Assembly: GCA_022822305.1 (NCBI GenBank)
Contig: JAJEBY010000003.1
Span: 682,001 to 746,000, forward strand
DNA: 64,000 nucleotides
Source: Anaerolineae bacterium
Lineage (GTDB): Bacteria > Chloroflexota > Anaerolineae > Aggregatilineales > Phototrophicaceae
Direction: 5' to 3'
Positions 32,917 to 42,036 of this stretch are shown here, in pieces. The translations under genes were made by a program, and so were the position numbers. The notes beneath the pieces are model-generated. The model ran no database searches, was not told where the DNA came from, and saw only the letters and a list, made by a program, of their open reading frames with translations. Positions within the stretch are counted from its first letter, which is position 1, and each line of letters starts with the position of its first letter.

Positions 32917-34209
32917 ATGTCATCCGCCTCACTCTTCCAGCGCGCGCAAGCGGTCACGCCCGGCGGCGTCAATTCGGCCATGCGCGCCTTGGAGACGCCC
33001 GTCGTTTGGGAGCGCACTGAAGGCGCCCATATGTACGATGTCGAGGGCCGGCGTTATCTGGATTATCACGCCGCCTTCGGTCCCATCGTCCTTGGACACA
33101 ATCATCCCGTCATCAACCGAGCCGTCTCGGCCGCCATCAACCAGATTGATCTGCTCGGCGTCGGCACCACCGAGTTCGAAATCCGTCTCGCGGAAAAAGT
33201 CGTCGAACACGTCCCGTCGGCGGACATGGCGCTGATCGTCGGCTCCGGCACCGAAGCGACCTATCACGCTTCGCGCCTGGCCCGCGCCGTCACCGGACGC
33301 ATGAAGCTGATCAAGTTTCAGGGCTGCTTCCACGGCGGCCACGATTATCTGCTGATGAATATCATCAGCCCGCCCGAAAAGATCGGCCAGAAAGATCCCG
33401 GCTCGGCCGGCATGCTGCCCGAAGCCATCGCCAACACCATCGTCCTGCCGTTCAACGACAGCGAGGCGCTTGAGCAGACTGTTACGTCGCAGGGTCACGA
33501 CATCGCCGCCATCATCCTGGAACCGATTCCGCACAATATCGGCTGCGTATTGCCCGAACCCGAATTCGCGCGGACGCTGCGCGACCTGTGTGACGAACAT
33601 GGAATTGTTCTGGTCTTCGACGAGGTCATCACCGGCTTTCGCCACGGTCTCGGCGGCTATCAGGAGAAACTTGGGGTTACTCCCGATATCACCACCATGG
33701 CAAAAGCCATCGCCAATGGCTATCCCTGCGCGGTCGTGGCCGGGCGCGCGGACTTGATGATGCGCTTTTCCACCGCCGGCGGCGATGTCTTCCTGGCCGG
33801 CACCTACAATGGACACCCGGTGGCGACATCGGCCGCGCTCGCCACCATCGAGCAGCTTGAGGATGAAAGCGTCTACGAACAGCTATTCCGCCTGGGAGAG
33901 AAGGCGCGGCAGGGATTGCAGGATATCGCCGACAATCTCGATATCAGCATGATCGTGGCCGGATACGGATCGGTATTTGTGCCTTATTTCATGTCGGGCT
34001 CGATCAAGCGTTACGCCGACTTGCTGCGCAACAACACCGAGGCCGATATCGCCTTCCGCACCGAGATGATCAAGCGCGGCGTCTTCATGTTTCCGCATGC
34101 GATGAAGCGCAACCATGTCTCGGCGGCGCATACCGAGGCCGATATCGATCACACGCTGTCGGTAGCTGAAGACGTCTTGCGCGAGATGTCCCGCAAGTTC
34201 CGCCTGTGA
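32917..34209 (+). CDS. Class III aminotransferase, glutamate-1-semialdehyde aminomutase-like
   Basis: A 430-residue PLP enzyme. The opening FQRAQAVTPGGVNSAMRALE and DYHAAFGPIVLGHNHP resemble HemL. The PLP-binding elements are GSGTEATYHASRLARA (phosphate cup), FHGGHD, FDEVITGFRHG (Asp to the ring N) and the Schiff-base Lys in TTMAKAIANGYP. It lacks the GGGxP that follows the Lys in true HemL and stands outside any haem gene group, so a catabolic transaminase or mutase acting on an amino acid or amino sugar is more likely. GGAG lies 10 bases before the ATG. Convergent with the enolase-superfamily gene. Confidence 0.87.
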   Translation: MSSASLFQRAQAVTPGGVNSAMRALETPVVWERTEGAHMYDVEGRRYLDYHAAFGPIVLGHNHPVINRAVSAAINQIDLLGVGTTEFEIRLAEKVVEHVPSADMALIVGSGTEATYHASRLARAVTGRMKLIKFQGCFHGGHDYLLMNIISPPEKIGQKDPGSAGMLPEAIANTIVLPFNDSEALEQTVTSQGHDIAAIILEPIPHNIGCVLPEPEFARTLRDLCDEHGIVLVFDEVITGFRHGLGGYQEKLGVTPDITTMAKAIANGYPCAVVAGRADLMMRFSTAGGDVFLAGTYNGHPVATSAALATIEQLEDESVYEQLFRLGEKARQGLQDIADNLDISMIVAGYGSVFVPYFMSGSIKRYADLLRNNTEADIAFRTEMIKRGVFMFPHAMKRNHVSAAHTEADIDHTLSVAEDVLREMSRKFRL

Positions 34210-34218
34210 CGACTGCGG

Positions 34219-35412
34219 CTAGCCAGCGGCGACCGGCCTGCGCAGGCTAAGTCCGGCGCGATTGAGTTCGACGCCCCAACCCGGCTTGTCCGGCAGCGTC
34301 AGATAGCCGTTTTCCGGCAGCGGCTCGTCAAGGAACATATCGCCGAAAATCGGCACAATCTCATCAGCCGCCGGGCTCATCATCAAGAATTCCGCCATCG
34401 GACAATTGGTGAAAGCGTATTGCAGATGATAGGCATAGACGCCCGAGCCATGCGGTATGACCGGAATATCATAAGCCGAAGCCATGGCGACGATGCGCCG
34501 CGCTTCGGTCATGCCGCCGACCCAAGTCATGTCCGGCTGCAAGATATCGAAGCATTTGCGCGCGATTAACTCGCGATGCCCGTAGCGCGTGTATTCATGT
34601 TCGCCGCCGGTGAATAAGCAAGATGACACCGCCGCCTTCAAGGCGCTGCAGCCGTCATAATCATCGGGCGGCAGGCACTCTTCCAGCCAATACAGGTCGT
34701 AGGGCGCCAACGCAGCCGCCAGCTCAATCACATAGGGTACCGTCAACGCCATGTAACAGTCGTACATCAGGCGGAAATCGGGACCGACGGCGTCGCGTGC
34801 GGCCGCCAGCCTGTCGACATTCTTCTTCAATCCCTCGACGCCATCGGCCGGCCCATACATCAGCGGCAGCTTGGCGCCATGAAAACCCAATTCGCATGCC
34901 AGATCCGGCCGGACCGTGGTGGCATACATCGGCAGCTTGTCTTTGGTCCGGCCGCCCAGCATCGCGTAAACCGGCTCGTCGCGCAGCGCGCCCAGCAAAT
35001 CCCAAAGCGCCAGATCCACCGCGCTGATCGCGTGCAGCGCCAATCCCTTGCGACCGTAAGGCAAAGACGCGCGCCACATCTGATCCCAGATCAGCTCGAT
35101 ATTGAAAGGAGACTGCCCGATCAGAAAGCGGCTGAGATGCGACTCGATGATGTGGCAAGCGGGCACGCCGCCGCTGCTGATGCCGACGCCGACCCGTCCA
35201 TCATCCGATTCCACCTCGACGACGACGCTGCCAAAGGCATTGATGCCCCAGCTGGCGCGCGACTCCTTGTAATCCGCATAGACGGACATAGGATTGGCGA
35301 TCGGCGTATCGATGATCCAATGCCCGCGCTGCTGATCATGGTAATCCGAGCCGCCGCTATCATCGACGATGTAAGCGCGGACATCGGCAATTCGCGATTG
35401 ACGCATGCTCAT
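34219..35412 (-). CDS. Enolase-superfamily dehydratase, L-rhamnonate dehydratase-like
   Basis: A 397-residue mandelate racemase/muconate lactonizing enzyme family protein. The capping domain runs to about residue 130; ALHAISAVDLALWDLLGALR joins it to the barrel. Active-site elements are AKLPLMYGPADG, the first metal ligand Asp in RLMYDCYMAL, the second Glu in YWLEECLPPDD, the third Glu in GGEHEYTRYG, and DILQPDMTWVGG and VIPHGSG. The EHEYTRYG and LQPDMTWVGG strings match the rhamnonate-dehydratase type. It should remove water from an acid sugar to give a 2-keto-3-deoxy acid. Last gene of the ten-gene operon starting at 45284. Confidence 0.9.
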   Translation of the reverse strand: MSMRQSRIADVRAYIVDDSGGSDYHDQQRGHWIIDTPIANPMSVYADYKESRASWGINAFGSVVVEVESDDGRVGVGISSGGVPACHIIESHLSRFLIGQSPFNIELIWDQMWRASLPYGRKGLALHAISAVDLALWDLLGALRDEPVYAMLGGRTKDKLPMYATTVRPDLACELGFHGAKLPLMYGPADGVEGLKKNVDRLAAARDAVGPDFRLMYDCYMALTVPYVIELAAALAPYDLYWLEECLPPDDYDGCSALKAAVSSCLFTGGEHEYTRYGHRELIARKCFDILQPDMTWVGGMTEARRIVAMASAYDIPVIPHGSGVYAYHLQYAFTNCPMAEFLMMSPAADEIVPIFGDMFLDEPLPENGYLTLPDKPGWGVELNRAGLSLRRPVAAG

Positions 35413-35427
35413 GTTCTCCCCGCTGAT

Positions 35428-37044
35428 TCAGAAGCTGATATGCCGCTCGGGCAGCCGGCCATAAGGCGAGCGCAAGGCGCGCCCCGGCGTCGCGCCAGTC
35501 GGTTGACCCGCAGCCAGCGCGCGTTTGCCGTTGACGATGACCTCGTGAACGCCTTCAGCGATGCTGCGCGGGTTGTCGTAGGTTGCCGTCGCGCGCAAAT
35601 CGTCGGGATCGAAAACGGTTACATCCGCCTTGAAGCCGGGCCGGATGATGCCGCGATCCAGGCAGCCGATGCGCCGCGCCGTCGCCGAGGTCATCTTGCG
35701 AATCCCTTCCTCCCAGCTCAACAAACCCAAATCGCGCACATAATGCGACAAGAAGCGGGCATGCGTACCCCAGGCGCGCGGATGCGGTTTTCCGCCAACC
35801 ACGATGCCATCGCTGCCCACCACATGCGCCGGATGCTGCATGATCGCTTGCACGTGCTCCTCAATGCCAAAAAACGCCAGACCGGATACGCCGAGGCGAG
35901 TCTCCAGCAACAAATCGGCGAAGAAATCGAAAGGCGTCTTGCCGGCGCGCCGGGCCGCTTCCGGTATCGACAGGCCGATGATGGCCGGATCATGCGGACC
36001 GAGGATGCCGCCGATGCGGATCATCTCCCAGCCCAGCGCCACGCCTTGCATGCCATCGGAGCCGGTCTCTTCCAGTTCCTGCCGCAATCGAGCCCGGCTC
36101 TCCGCGGAACCCAAGTGTCCCAGGATGCCATCCACGCCGCCTTCGTGCGCCCAACTGGGCAAGAAGGCGTGCAAGTAAGTCTGCCCGGCCAGATAGGGAT
36201 AAGCATCCATCGTGACTTCGATGCCCTCGGCGCGCGCATGATCAAACATCGCGATTAACTCGCCGACGCGGCCTTCGTTGATGCTGAAGCTGAGATGACA
36301 ATGCGTGAGATGCACCGGCACCCCGGCGCGGCGTCCGATCTCGATCGAATCCGCATAGCCCTTCAAGGCTTCAACGCCATAATTGCGATGATGCGGACAG
36401 TAAAAGCCGCCGTAGGGTCGTATCACCTCGCAGAGTTCCACCAATTCATCGTCGCTGGCGTACATGCAGGGCGCGTAGGTCAAACCGGTGGACAAGCCAA
36501 TGGCCCCTTCCCGCATGGATTGATCGATGATCCCCTTCATGCGATCCATTTCGGCGACCGTCGGCGCGCGGTTTTCCATGCCGATCACCGCCAGCCGCAC
36601 CGTGCCCTGCGACACGAAGCTCGCGACATTGACCACGGTACTTTCGTCGAAGCGGTCGAGATAAGTGCTGATGGTCGTCCAGTCTCGCTCGATATCGGGC
36701 AAGCCGTTCCAGGCCGCCAGCTGCTCGCGCAAGATCTCGGCGGTGTCCGGCCGCGCCGGCGCCAGTCCCAGCCCGTCATGCCCGATCACATCGGTGGTCA
36801 CGCCTTGATACAGCTTGCATTCGTAAAGCGGATCGACCAGCGGCTGCAAATCGGAATGCGTATGCATATCGATGAAGCCGGGCGTCACGAAGCGGCCATC
36901 GGCATGGATCTTGATCTGGGCAGCGGCGCCGTTCAAGCGGCCCACAGCGACTATCTGATCGCCCTCGACCGCCACATCCGCCCAATACCAGGGCGAGCCC
37001 GTACCGTCAATCACCCGCCCGCCGCTAATCAACAGGTCGTACAT
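35428..37044 (-). CDS. N-acyl-D-amino-acid deacylase family amidohydrolase
   Basis: A 538-residue zinc-dependent D-aminoacylase homologue. The small beta domain is split between the ends (DLLISGGRVIDGTGSPWYWA and ADVTVFDPDDL ... EGVHEVIVNGKRAL). The barrel has FIDMHTHSDLQ (metal His pair), GLSTGLTYAPCMYAS, VHLTHCHLSF, YLAGQTYLHAFLPSWAHEGG and a late HVVGSDGIVVGGKPHPRAWG with the catalytic Asp. Such enzymes remove acyl groups from N-acyl-D-amino acids; some homologues act on other cyclic amides. ATG at 37044 overlaps the Gfo/Idh stop (TGATG); a TTG one codon earlier is the alternative. Confidence 0.9.
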   Translation of the reverse strand: MYDLLISGGRVIDGTGSPWYWADVAVEGDQIVAVGRLNGAAAQIKIHADGRFVTPGFIDMHTHSDLQPLVDPLYECKLYQGVTTDVIGHDGLGLAPARPDTAEILREQLAAWNGLPDIERDWTTISTYLDRFDESTVVNVASFVSQGTVRLAVIGMENRAPTVAEMDRMKGIIDQSMREGAIGLSTGLTYAPCMYASDDELVELCEVIRPYGGFYCPHHRNYGVEALKGYADSIEIGRRAGVPVHLTHCHLSFSINEGRVGELIAMFDHARAEGIEVTMDAYPYLAGQTYLHAFLPSWAHEGGVDGILGHLGSAESRARLRQELEETGSDGMQGVALGWEMIRIGGILGPHDPAIIGLSIPEAARRAGKTPFDFFADLLLETRLGVSGLAFFGIEEHVQAIMQHPAHVVGSDGIVVGGKPHPRAWGTHARFLSHYVRDLGLLSWEEGIRKMTSATARRIGCLDRGIIRPGFKADVTVFDPDDLRATATYDNPRSIAEGVHEVIVNGKRALAAGQPTGATPGRALRSPYGRLPERHISF

Positions 37045-38078
37045 CAATTGGCTCCCTTGATTTCGGCTTCTCGATAGGCATCCAGCACCACCTTCATCAA
37101 TTCGCGAGCCACCCGTCCATCGGTCTGCGGTCGCGCGCCGCTATCCAGGCAGTCGAAGAAATGCCGCACTTCTTCCGTCAGATCCAGCCCCTCATCGCTT
37201 TCATGCACTAGCGTTTCCTGGTCGCTGCCGGCTTCGGCCACGCTGACGCGCGACACCCACGGGCAATACAGTCCTTCCAGCGCCAAATTGCCCAGCGGAT
37301 TCACTTCCAGTGTGATGACGGCGCGTTCACAGAAGGCGCGCACTGTATACCAGATTCTGGGATTGGGCGAAAACCAGGTGTGGCGCGTCGTTCCCACCAC
37401 GCCGTTCTTGAACTTGATGATGGAAATCGCCGTATCTTCGCCTTCCATAGGCAAGCCGCCGTGCGTGCCCACCATCGAAACCGTCCCCACCTCGCCCGCG
37501 ATCCAGAGCATGACATCCAGCATATGCGCCGATGCCGAGAAAAACACGCCGCCGCCCAGCGTCGCTTTCTTGACGAACCAGCCGCCAGTGACATAGTTGC
37601 GCTGATCCTCGTCCATGAATGCATCCAACATGAAGAGACGGCCGTAGTCGCCGCTGTCGACTGCCCGCTTGAAGCCTTGCGTGCTCAAGCGATAGCGATG
37701 CGGCAAAGCAATCATCAGCGTCTTTTCGCGCTTTTCGGCCTCGGCGATCATCTCGTCCGCTTCGTCCAATGTGAGCGCGAAGGGCTTCTCCAGCAACACG
37801 TGACAGTCCGCCCGCAGCGCATCCAGGGTGATGGGATGATGCAAATGATGCGGCGCCAGAATCGACACCGCGTCAACGCGATCCAGTCCCGCGCGGTAGT
37901 CAGCCAGAACTTCGACAGCGGCTGACGTATCCAGTGACGTCGCGATGCTCTCAGCGCGTTCGAGATCAGGATCGGCGGTCCAGACCACCTCGACGCGATC
38001 CGCCAAGCGATTGAGCGCCTGAACATGAAAGGGCGCGATCCAGCCACAGCCGATGATGCCAAGTCGATACTTGCTCAT
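37044..38078 (-). CDS. Gfo/Idh/MocA family dehydrogenase
   Basis: A 344-residue NAD(P)-dependent enzyme: GIIGCGWIAPFHVQAL at the start, LLEKPFALT near residue 95, LPHRYRLSTQ near 125. GGGVFFSASAHMLDVMLWIAG near residue 175 holds the region of the catalytic His (HMLDVM). The C-terminus EVRHFFDCLDSGARPQTDG is typical. Its stop overlaps the deacylase ATG and it starts 12 bases after the D-serine dehydratase-like gene. It would act on an alcohol or aldehyde of the operon's substrate. Confidence 0.88.
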   Translation of the reverse strand: MSKYRLGIIGCGWIAPFHVQALNRLADRVEVVWTADPDLERAESIATSLDTSAAVEVLADYRAGLDRVDAVSILAPHHLHHPITLDALRADCHVLLEKPFALTLDEADEMIAEAEKREKTLMIALPHRYRLSTQGFKRAVDSGDYGRLFMLDAFMDEDQRNYVTGGWFVKKATLGGGVFFSASAHMLDVMLWIAGEVGTVSMVGTHGGLPMEGEDTAISIIKFKNGVVGTTRHTWFSPNPRIWYTVRAFCERAVITLEVNPLGNLALEGLYCPWVSRVSVAEAGSDQETLVHESDEGLDLTEEVRHFFDCLDSGARPQTDGRVARELMKVVLDAYREAEIKGAN

Positions 38079-38090
38079 TTGGCCCCCGCC

Positions 38091-39197
38091 CTATTGAGTT
38101 TTTCCGCGCGCCGCCACCGCCCATTGATCGATGACGCGATCGCCTTGCGTGACGTGTATCGTATCGAAGAGATTGATCACAGGACAAATATGATTGGGGA
38201 TGATTTCCACGCGATCGCCGATTCGGGCCGGATCATCCGCCGGCACGCTAGTCGATCCGTGCTCCTCGCTCAAGCTGTTGATCTGCCAGTCCGGATGCCC
38301 GACGACATAACCGTGCCCGGCGACAGGCGGCGACACCCCGGTTCGGTCACTCGTCAGCGCCTTGGCGCCTGAATCAAGGATGATGCGGTCGGCGGTTGGG
38401 CGCGTCGCCACCGTCGCCAAAACGCGCGCGGCACAGCGATCCGGCGTGACAATCTGATGCAACACTTCGCTGCGATCGTAGAATACATAGGTGCCCGGGC
38501 GCGTCTCGGTGACGCCTGCAACCGTCGCCGTGATTTTAGCGGCGACCGTCGAGCCGACCGAGACGATCGGCGTCTCCAATCCCGCCGCCCGGATCAATTC
38601 CGCCGTTTCCACCATCACTTCACCAGCCGCCAATCCCGTCGCCCGCACTTGATCAGGCCCGCCCGCCAACTGCGCGTGACCCTCATGCGTCAGCAAGCCG
38701 ACAAAACGCAAACCCGGCATGCGCGCGATCCGCAGCGCTAAATCTCGCGCCGGCGCGCCCGGCAACACGCCGCAGCGCCGCAATCCCGTATCCACCTCCA
38801 CCATCACCGGCAGCTGAATGCCATTCGCGCTCATCGACTGCGATAGCGCCTCGGCGATATCGACATGATCGACGACGGTCGTGATCTGCGCGCGTTCGCA
38901 TAATTCCACCAGTCGGCGATGTTTGCTCGCCCCCACCAGCGGATACGCCACCAGAATATCGCGGCAGCCCGCGTCAACGAAAACTTCCGCCTCGCCGAGC
39001 TTGGCCACGGTCAAGCCGATGGCGCCGGCCTCGAGCTGCATTTTGCCGATTTGCGGCATCTTATGGGTTTTGGCGTGGGGACGCAGACGGATGCCATTCG
39101 CCGCGGCGAAGGCCGCCATATCGTCAATGTTGAATCGCAGTATGTCGATGTCGACGATGAGCGCGGGCGTATCAAGATCGCTTTTGAGCATGCTCAT
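38091..39197 (-). CDS. D-serine dehydratase/D-threonine aldolase family PLP enzyme
   Basis: A 368-residue fold-type III PLP enzyme. DLDTPALIVDIDILRFNI opens the alanine-racemase-like barrel, RPHAKTHKMP holds the Schiff-base Lys (about residue 48), and GSTVAAKITA binds phosphate. The C-terminal beta domain has the metal motif IPNHICPVINLFD; the H-x-C form is what I recall for zinc-dependent D-serine dehydratases, while D-threonine aldolases have H-x-D. So dehydration of D-serine or a beta-hydroxy-D-amino acid is favoured, with aldol cleavage as the alternative. ATG at 39197 overlaps the phosphotriesterase-like stop (TGATG). Confidence 0.86.
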   Translation of the reverse strand: MSMLKSDLDTPALIVDIDILRFNIDDMAAFAAANGIRLRPHAKTHKMPQIGKMQLEAGAIGLTVAKLGEAEVFVDAGCRDILVAYPLVGASKHRRLVELCERAQITTVVDHVDIAEALSQSMSANGIQLPVMVEVDTGLRRCGVLPGAPARDLALRIARMPGLRFVGLLTHEGHAQLAGGPDQVRATGLAAGEVMVETAELIRAAGLETPIVSVGSTVAAKITATVAGVTETRPGTYVFYDRSEVLHQIVTPDRCAARVLATVATRPTADRIILDSGAKALTSDRTGVSPPVAGHGYVVGHPDWQINSLSEEHGSTSVPADDPARIGDRVEIIPNHICPVINLFDTIHVTQGDRVIDQWAVAARGKTQ

Positions 39198-40147
39198 CAG
39201 AAGGCCAGCACACGCTGCGGATTGGTGATGAACATGGTGTCGATCTGGCTGTCGGTCACGCCCTGCGTGTCCTGCAGCTTGGGCACAAACTGCGAATAAA
39301 CATAAGTGTAGTCGTCCCAAACGTCATCGCCGGAGGCGGCTTCGTAGCCGTGAGCGAAGACCGCCGCATCGTGGCTGAGCATGATCTGATCGATATAACC
39401 TTTGTTGATGGCGTTGCCCACCACTTCAAGCCAGTGCTCATCCTCAAAAAAGGCGCCGACCATGCCGATGCGGTCAATGCTGACATTGGCGCCGCGATCC
39501 AAGACGCGCTCGGAACCCTCAATCGGATCGGGTTGGCAGCCGATATGACTGATGATGACCTCGCTCGGCGCCACGCCCTCGGATTCAAAGATGTCCAGCT
39601 GCTCCGGTCCCAAGCCATTGGTGGTATGCGTGATGATCGGGCAGCCGGTTTCTTTATGGGCGCGGGAGGCGGCGCGCAAGACTTCTTCCTCTTTCGGGGA
39701 AATCTGATCTTCGCCGGTAGCGCATTTGATCAGCCCCGCCTTCAACAGCGTCTCGCCCATGCCCTCTCTGATCTCGCGCACGAAGAGCGCGGCCATCTGG
39801 TCGATATCCATCAATTGGGCATAGAGGTGCATCGGCGCCCAGGCTTCGTGAAAGAAGCCGGTGGAGCAAATGAGCTTGACCTTGCTGCGGCGGGCGACAT
39901 CGTGAAACAAATCCAGATAACGTCCGGTGCCGATGGGCGTGCATTCGGTCATCGCGCCGATGCCGCTGGCATAAAGTTCATCCATCTTGGCCACCATGCG
40001 ATCAGCCATCTCATCGCGATCGAAATCCAGCACTTTCGGCCGGCCCAGCAAGTCGCCCCAATCTACGCAGAGGTGCTCATGTATCAGCGTGCGCCCAAGC
40101 GCCTCGGGCGGCACATCGCCGGTAATGGTCCGTACTTTTTTGCTCAT
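39197..40147 (-). CDS. Phosphotriesterase family metal-dependent hydrolase
   Basis: A 316-residue TIM-barrel enzyme of the PTE family, which includes lactonases and phosphotriesterase homologues of unknown substrate. Metal-site elements: GRTLIHEHLCVDW (H-x-H), the bridging Lys in AGLIKCATG near residue 140, ITHTTNGLG (His), VIISHIGCQPDPIEG (His) and LSHDAAVF with the catalytic Asp. All ligands are in place, so the enzyme should be active. Given its neighbours, lactone or phosphoester cleavage on a sugar-like substrate is more plausible than organophosphate hydrolysis. It starts 16 bases after the Gfo/Idh stop. Confidence 0.91.
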   Translation of the reverse strand: MSKKVRTITGDVPPEALGRTLIHEHLCVDWGDLLGRPKVLDFDRDEMADRMVAKMDELYASGIGAMTECTPIGTGRYLDLFHDVARRSKVKLICSTGFFHEAWAPMHLYAQLMDIDQMAALFVREIREGMGETLLKAGLIKCATGEDQISPKEEEVLRAASRAHKETGCPIITHTTNGLGPEQLDIFESEGVAPSEVIISHIGCQPDPIEGSERVLDRGANVSIDRIGMVGAFFEDEHWLEVVGNAINKGYIDQIMLSHDAAVFAHGYEAASGDDVWDDYTYVYSQFVPKLQDTQGVTDSQIDTMFITNPQRVLAF

Positions 40148-40163
40148 AACCTTTGCCTCCAGT

Positions 40164-41141
40164 TCAATAGTTTACGCTGACAGGTTTGCCCGTTCGCGCG
40201 GATTCGTAGGCGGCCATCACGCAAGCCAGACTGCGCCGGCCGTCCTCGCCGCTGACGCAGGGCTCCCGGTCTTCCAATATGGCGTTTACGAATTCGCTGA
40301 TTTCTTTCTGAAACATATCATCCCGCTCGCGCCGCTGCACCCAGGTATGATGCGCATTGGTAAACTCCAGCGCTTCCCAGGTGTCAATGCGAATGGCGCC
40401 GCCGGTCCCATGAATATCCAGGTCGCACTTGAACGGCACAGCCGCGTCCGTCACCCAGTTATGCACGGTTGTGCCCAGCGCGCCATTGGCGAAACGCATC
40501 GCGACCACCGCGCAATCATCAACCGTCTTGCGAGCATCGTGCCTATCCACATACGCGAAAACTTCGACAATTTCCGTCCCCAGCAGCCAGCGCATGCGAT
40601 CAAAGCTGTGGGCGCCGTTGACATGCAGCACGCCGCCGCCGGCTTCTTCTTTCTGCCAGAACCAGCCCGGTATGCGACCGCCGGTGGTCATGACATCGAC
40701 GGCCAGGCTCAATTGCCCCAGCTCGCCGGCGTCAATCAATCGTTTGGCCGTCTCCAATTCTGAGTGAAAACGATGGGTGAAGCCGAGCATCAGTTTGACA
40801 CCCGCTCGCTGCTGCGCCGCCAGCATGCGATCTGCCTCTGTCAGCGAATTGGCCATCGGCTTTTCCAGCAAGATATGCTTGCCCGCTTCGGCGGCGGCCA
40901 CCGTCGCGCCTTCGTGCAAATGATGAGGCAGCGCAATATAAACCGCCTCGATGGAATCGTCCGCCAATACCTCTCGATAGTCCGTCACCCACTTGGCGCC
41001 CTGCGCTTCGGCCAAGGTTCGCGCGCTGTCTTCCACCACATCGCAGATGACGGCCACGTCAAGATTGGGCACATCAGGCGCCGCCTCCATGAAACTGTTG
41101 GCGATGATGCCCGCGCCGAGGACACCGAGCGTCACAGGCAT
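40164..41141 (-). CDS. Gfo/Idh/MocA family dehydrogenase
   Basis: A 325-residue NAD(P)-dependent dehydrogenase. GVLGAGIIANSFMEAA forms the cofactor fold, LLEKPMANSLTEA is near residue 92, LGFTHRFHSELETAK near 120, and GGGVLHVNGAHSFDRMRWLLG near 170 holds the expected catalytic His. It is the first enzyme gene after the transporter genes, 5 bases from the second MalG-type permease, so it probably acts early on the imported compound. Confidence 0.89.
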   Translation of the reverse strand: MPVTLGVLGAGIIANSFMEAAPDVPNLDVAVICDVVEDSARTLAEAQGAKWVTDYREVLADDSIEAVYIALPHHLHEGATVAAAEAGKHILLEKPMANSLTEADRMLAAQQRAGVKLMLGFTHRFHSELETAKRLIDAGELGQLSLAVDVMTTGGRIPGWFWQKEEAGGGVLHVNGAHSFDRMRWLLGTEIVEVFAYVDRHDARKTVDDCAVVAMRFANGALGTTVHNWVTDAAVPFKCDLDIHGTGGAIRIDTWEALEFTNAHHTWVQRRERDDMFQKEISEFVNAILEDREPCVSGEDGRRSLACVMAAYESARTGKPVSVNY

Positions 41142-41146
41142 AACGC

Positions 41147-42031
41147 TTATCCTTTCACCGCGCCTTCGCTGAGTCCGCGCACCAGGTAACGCTGGAAGAC
41201 GAAGGCGACGATCACCGGCGGGATCACGCCCACCACCGTGGCCGCGGCCAAGGCATTCCAGTTGACCTGCGCCAAATTGCGAAAGGACATCAGCAGCGGC
41301 GGATAGGTCAATGAATTGGTCAGCGTCAAGGCGAAGAAAAACTCGCTCCAGGCTTCCATGAAGGACATGACGCCGACGGCAATCATGCCGGGCACCGCCA
41401 GCGGCAATACCACCATGCGAAAGGCTTGCCAGCGCGTCGCCCCGTCGATCAGCGCCATTTCTTCAATGTCGCGCGCCAGCGTGTCAAAATATTCGCGCAG
41501 GATCCAAATCGTCAGGGGAAGAATGAAAATCGTATAAGTGAATATCAGCGCCCAGAGCGTATTGATCAATCCGATTTTGCGCAGGATGATGAACAAGGGC
41601 ACGATCAGCGCCAGCGCCGGCAGCACCCGCGTCATCAGCACGCCCAGATAAGCGACGCGCGACAAGCGAAAATCAAAGCGAGAGAAGCCATAAGCCGCCA
41701 TCCCGCCGATGATCAGATTGGAGACGACCACCGCAACCGATACAAAAGTGCTGTTGAGCAAGGCCGGCATCATGCGCGAGAATTCTGTCGTCGACCCATA
41801 AGAACCGCGCTGGCCGGTCTCGCCGATGATCACCTCGCGGTAGTTCTCGATTGTCGGTTGCCGCGGGATCCAGTTGGGCGGCTTGGCGCCCAGTTCCGGT
41901 GGATCCATGAAGCTGGTCATGAGCATGTAATAGACCGGAAATCCCACCCAGAACAACAAGCAAAAGAATGCGAGATAAGTGCAGACCTTGCGCATGATCC
42001 CGGCATGGAAGACACCCCTGTTGACCACCAT
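41147..42031 (-). CDS. MalG-type (CUT1) ABC sugar permease, tandem copy 2
   Basis: A 294-residue permease. Six helices; the EAA loop REYFDTLARDIEEMALIDGA (about residues 195-215) then TRWQAFRMVVLPLAVPG contacts the ATPase. From residue 16 onward it differs from the adjacent copy (42037-42921) at only 17 of about 278 residues by eye, but the first 13 residues are mostly unrelated (MVVNRGVFHAGIM against MSGLNHATGRAIA). The ATG at 42031 was chosen because it gives exactly the same length as copy 1; it lies 5 bases after that gene's stop. Many third-position differences show both have been kept under selection. Confidence 0.93.
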   Translation of the reverse strand: MVVNRGVFHAGIMRKVCTYLAFFCLLFWVGFPVYYMLMTSFMDPPELGAKPPNWIPRQPTIENYREVIIGETGQRGSYGSTTEFSRMMPALLNSTFVSVAVVVSNLIIGGMAAYGFSRFDFRLSRVAYLGVLMTRVLPALALIVPLFIILRKIGLINTLWALIFTYTIFILPLTIWILREYFDTLARDIEEMALIDGATRWQAFRMVVLPLAVPGMIAVGVMSFMEAWSEFFFALTLTNSLTYPPLLMSFRNLAQVNWNALAAATVVGVIPPVIVAFVFQRYLVRGLSEGAVKG

Positions 42032-42036
42032 GGCGC

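Noticed and set aside
32929..33816. A 295-codon minus-strand frame inside the aminotransferase gene
   Set aside because: The plus-strand gene has all PLP-binding motifs; the antisense reading has none.
32917..34209. Calling the class III aminotransferase hemL
   Set aside because: The GGGxP motif after the Schiff-base Lys is absent (ANGYP instead) and no tetrapyrrole genes are near.
34879..36258. A 459-codon plus-strand frame across the dehydratase and deacylase genes
   Set aside because: It crosses two clear minus-strand genes and their junction; no domain or start signal.
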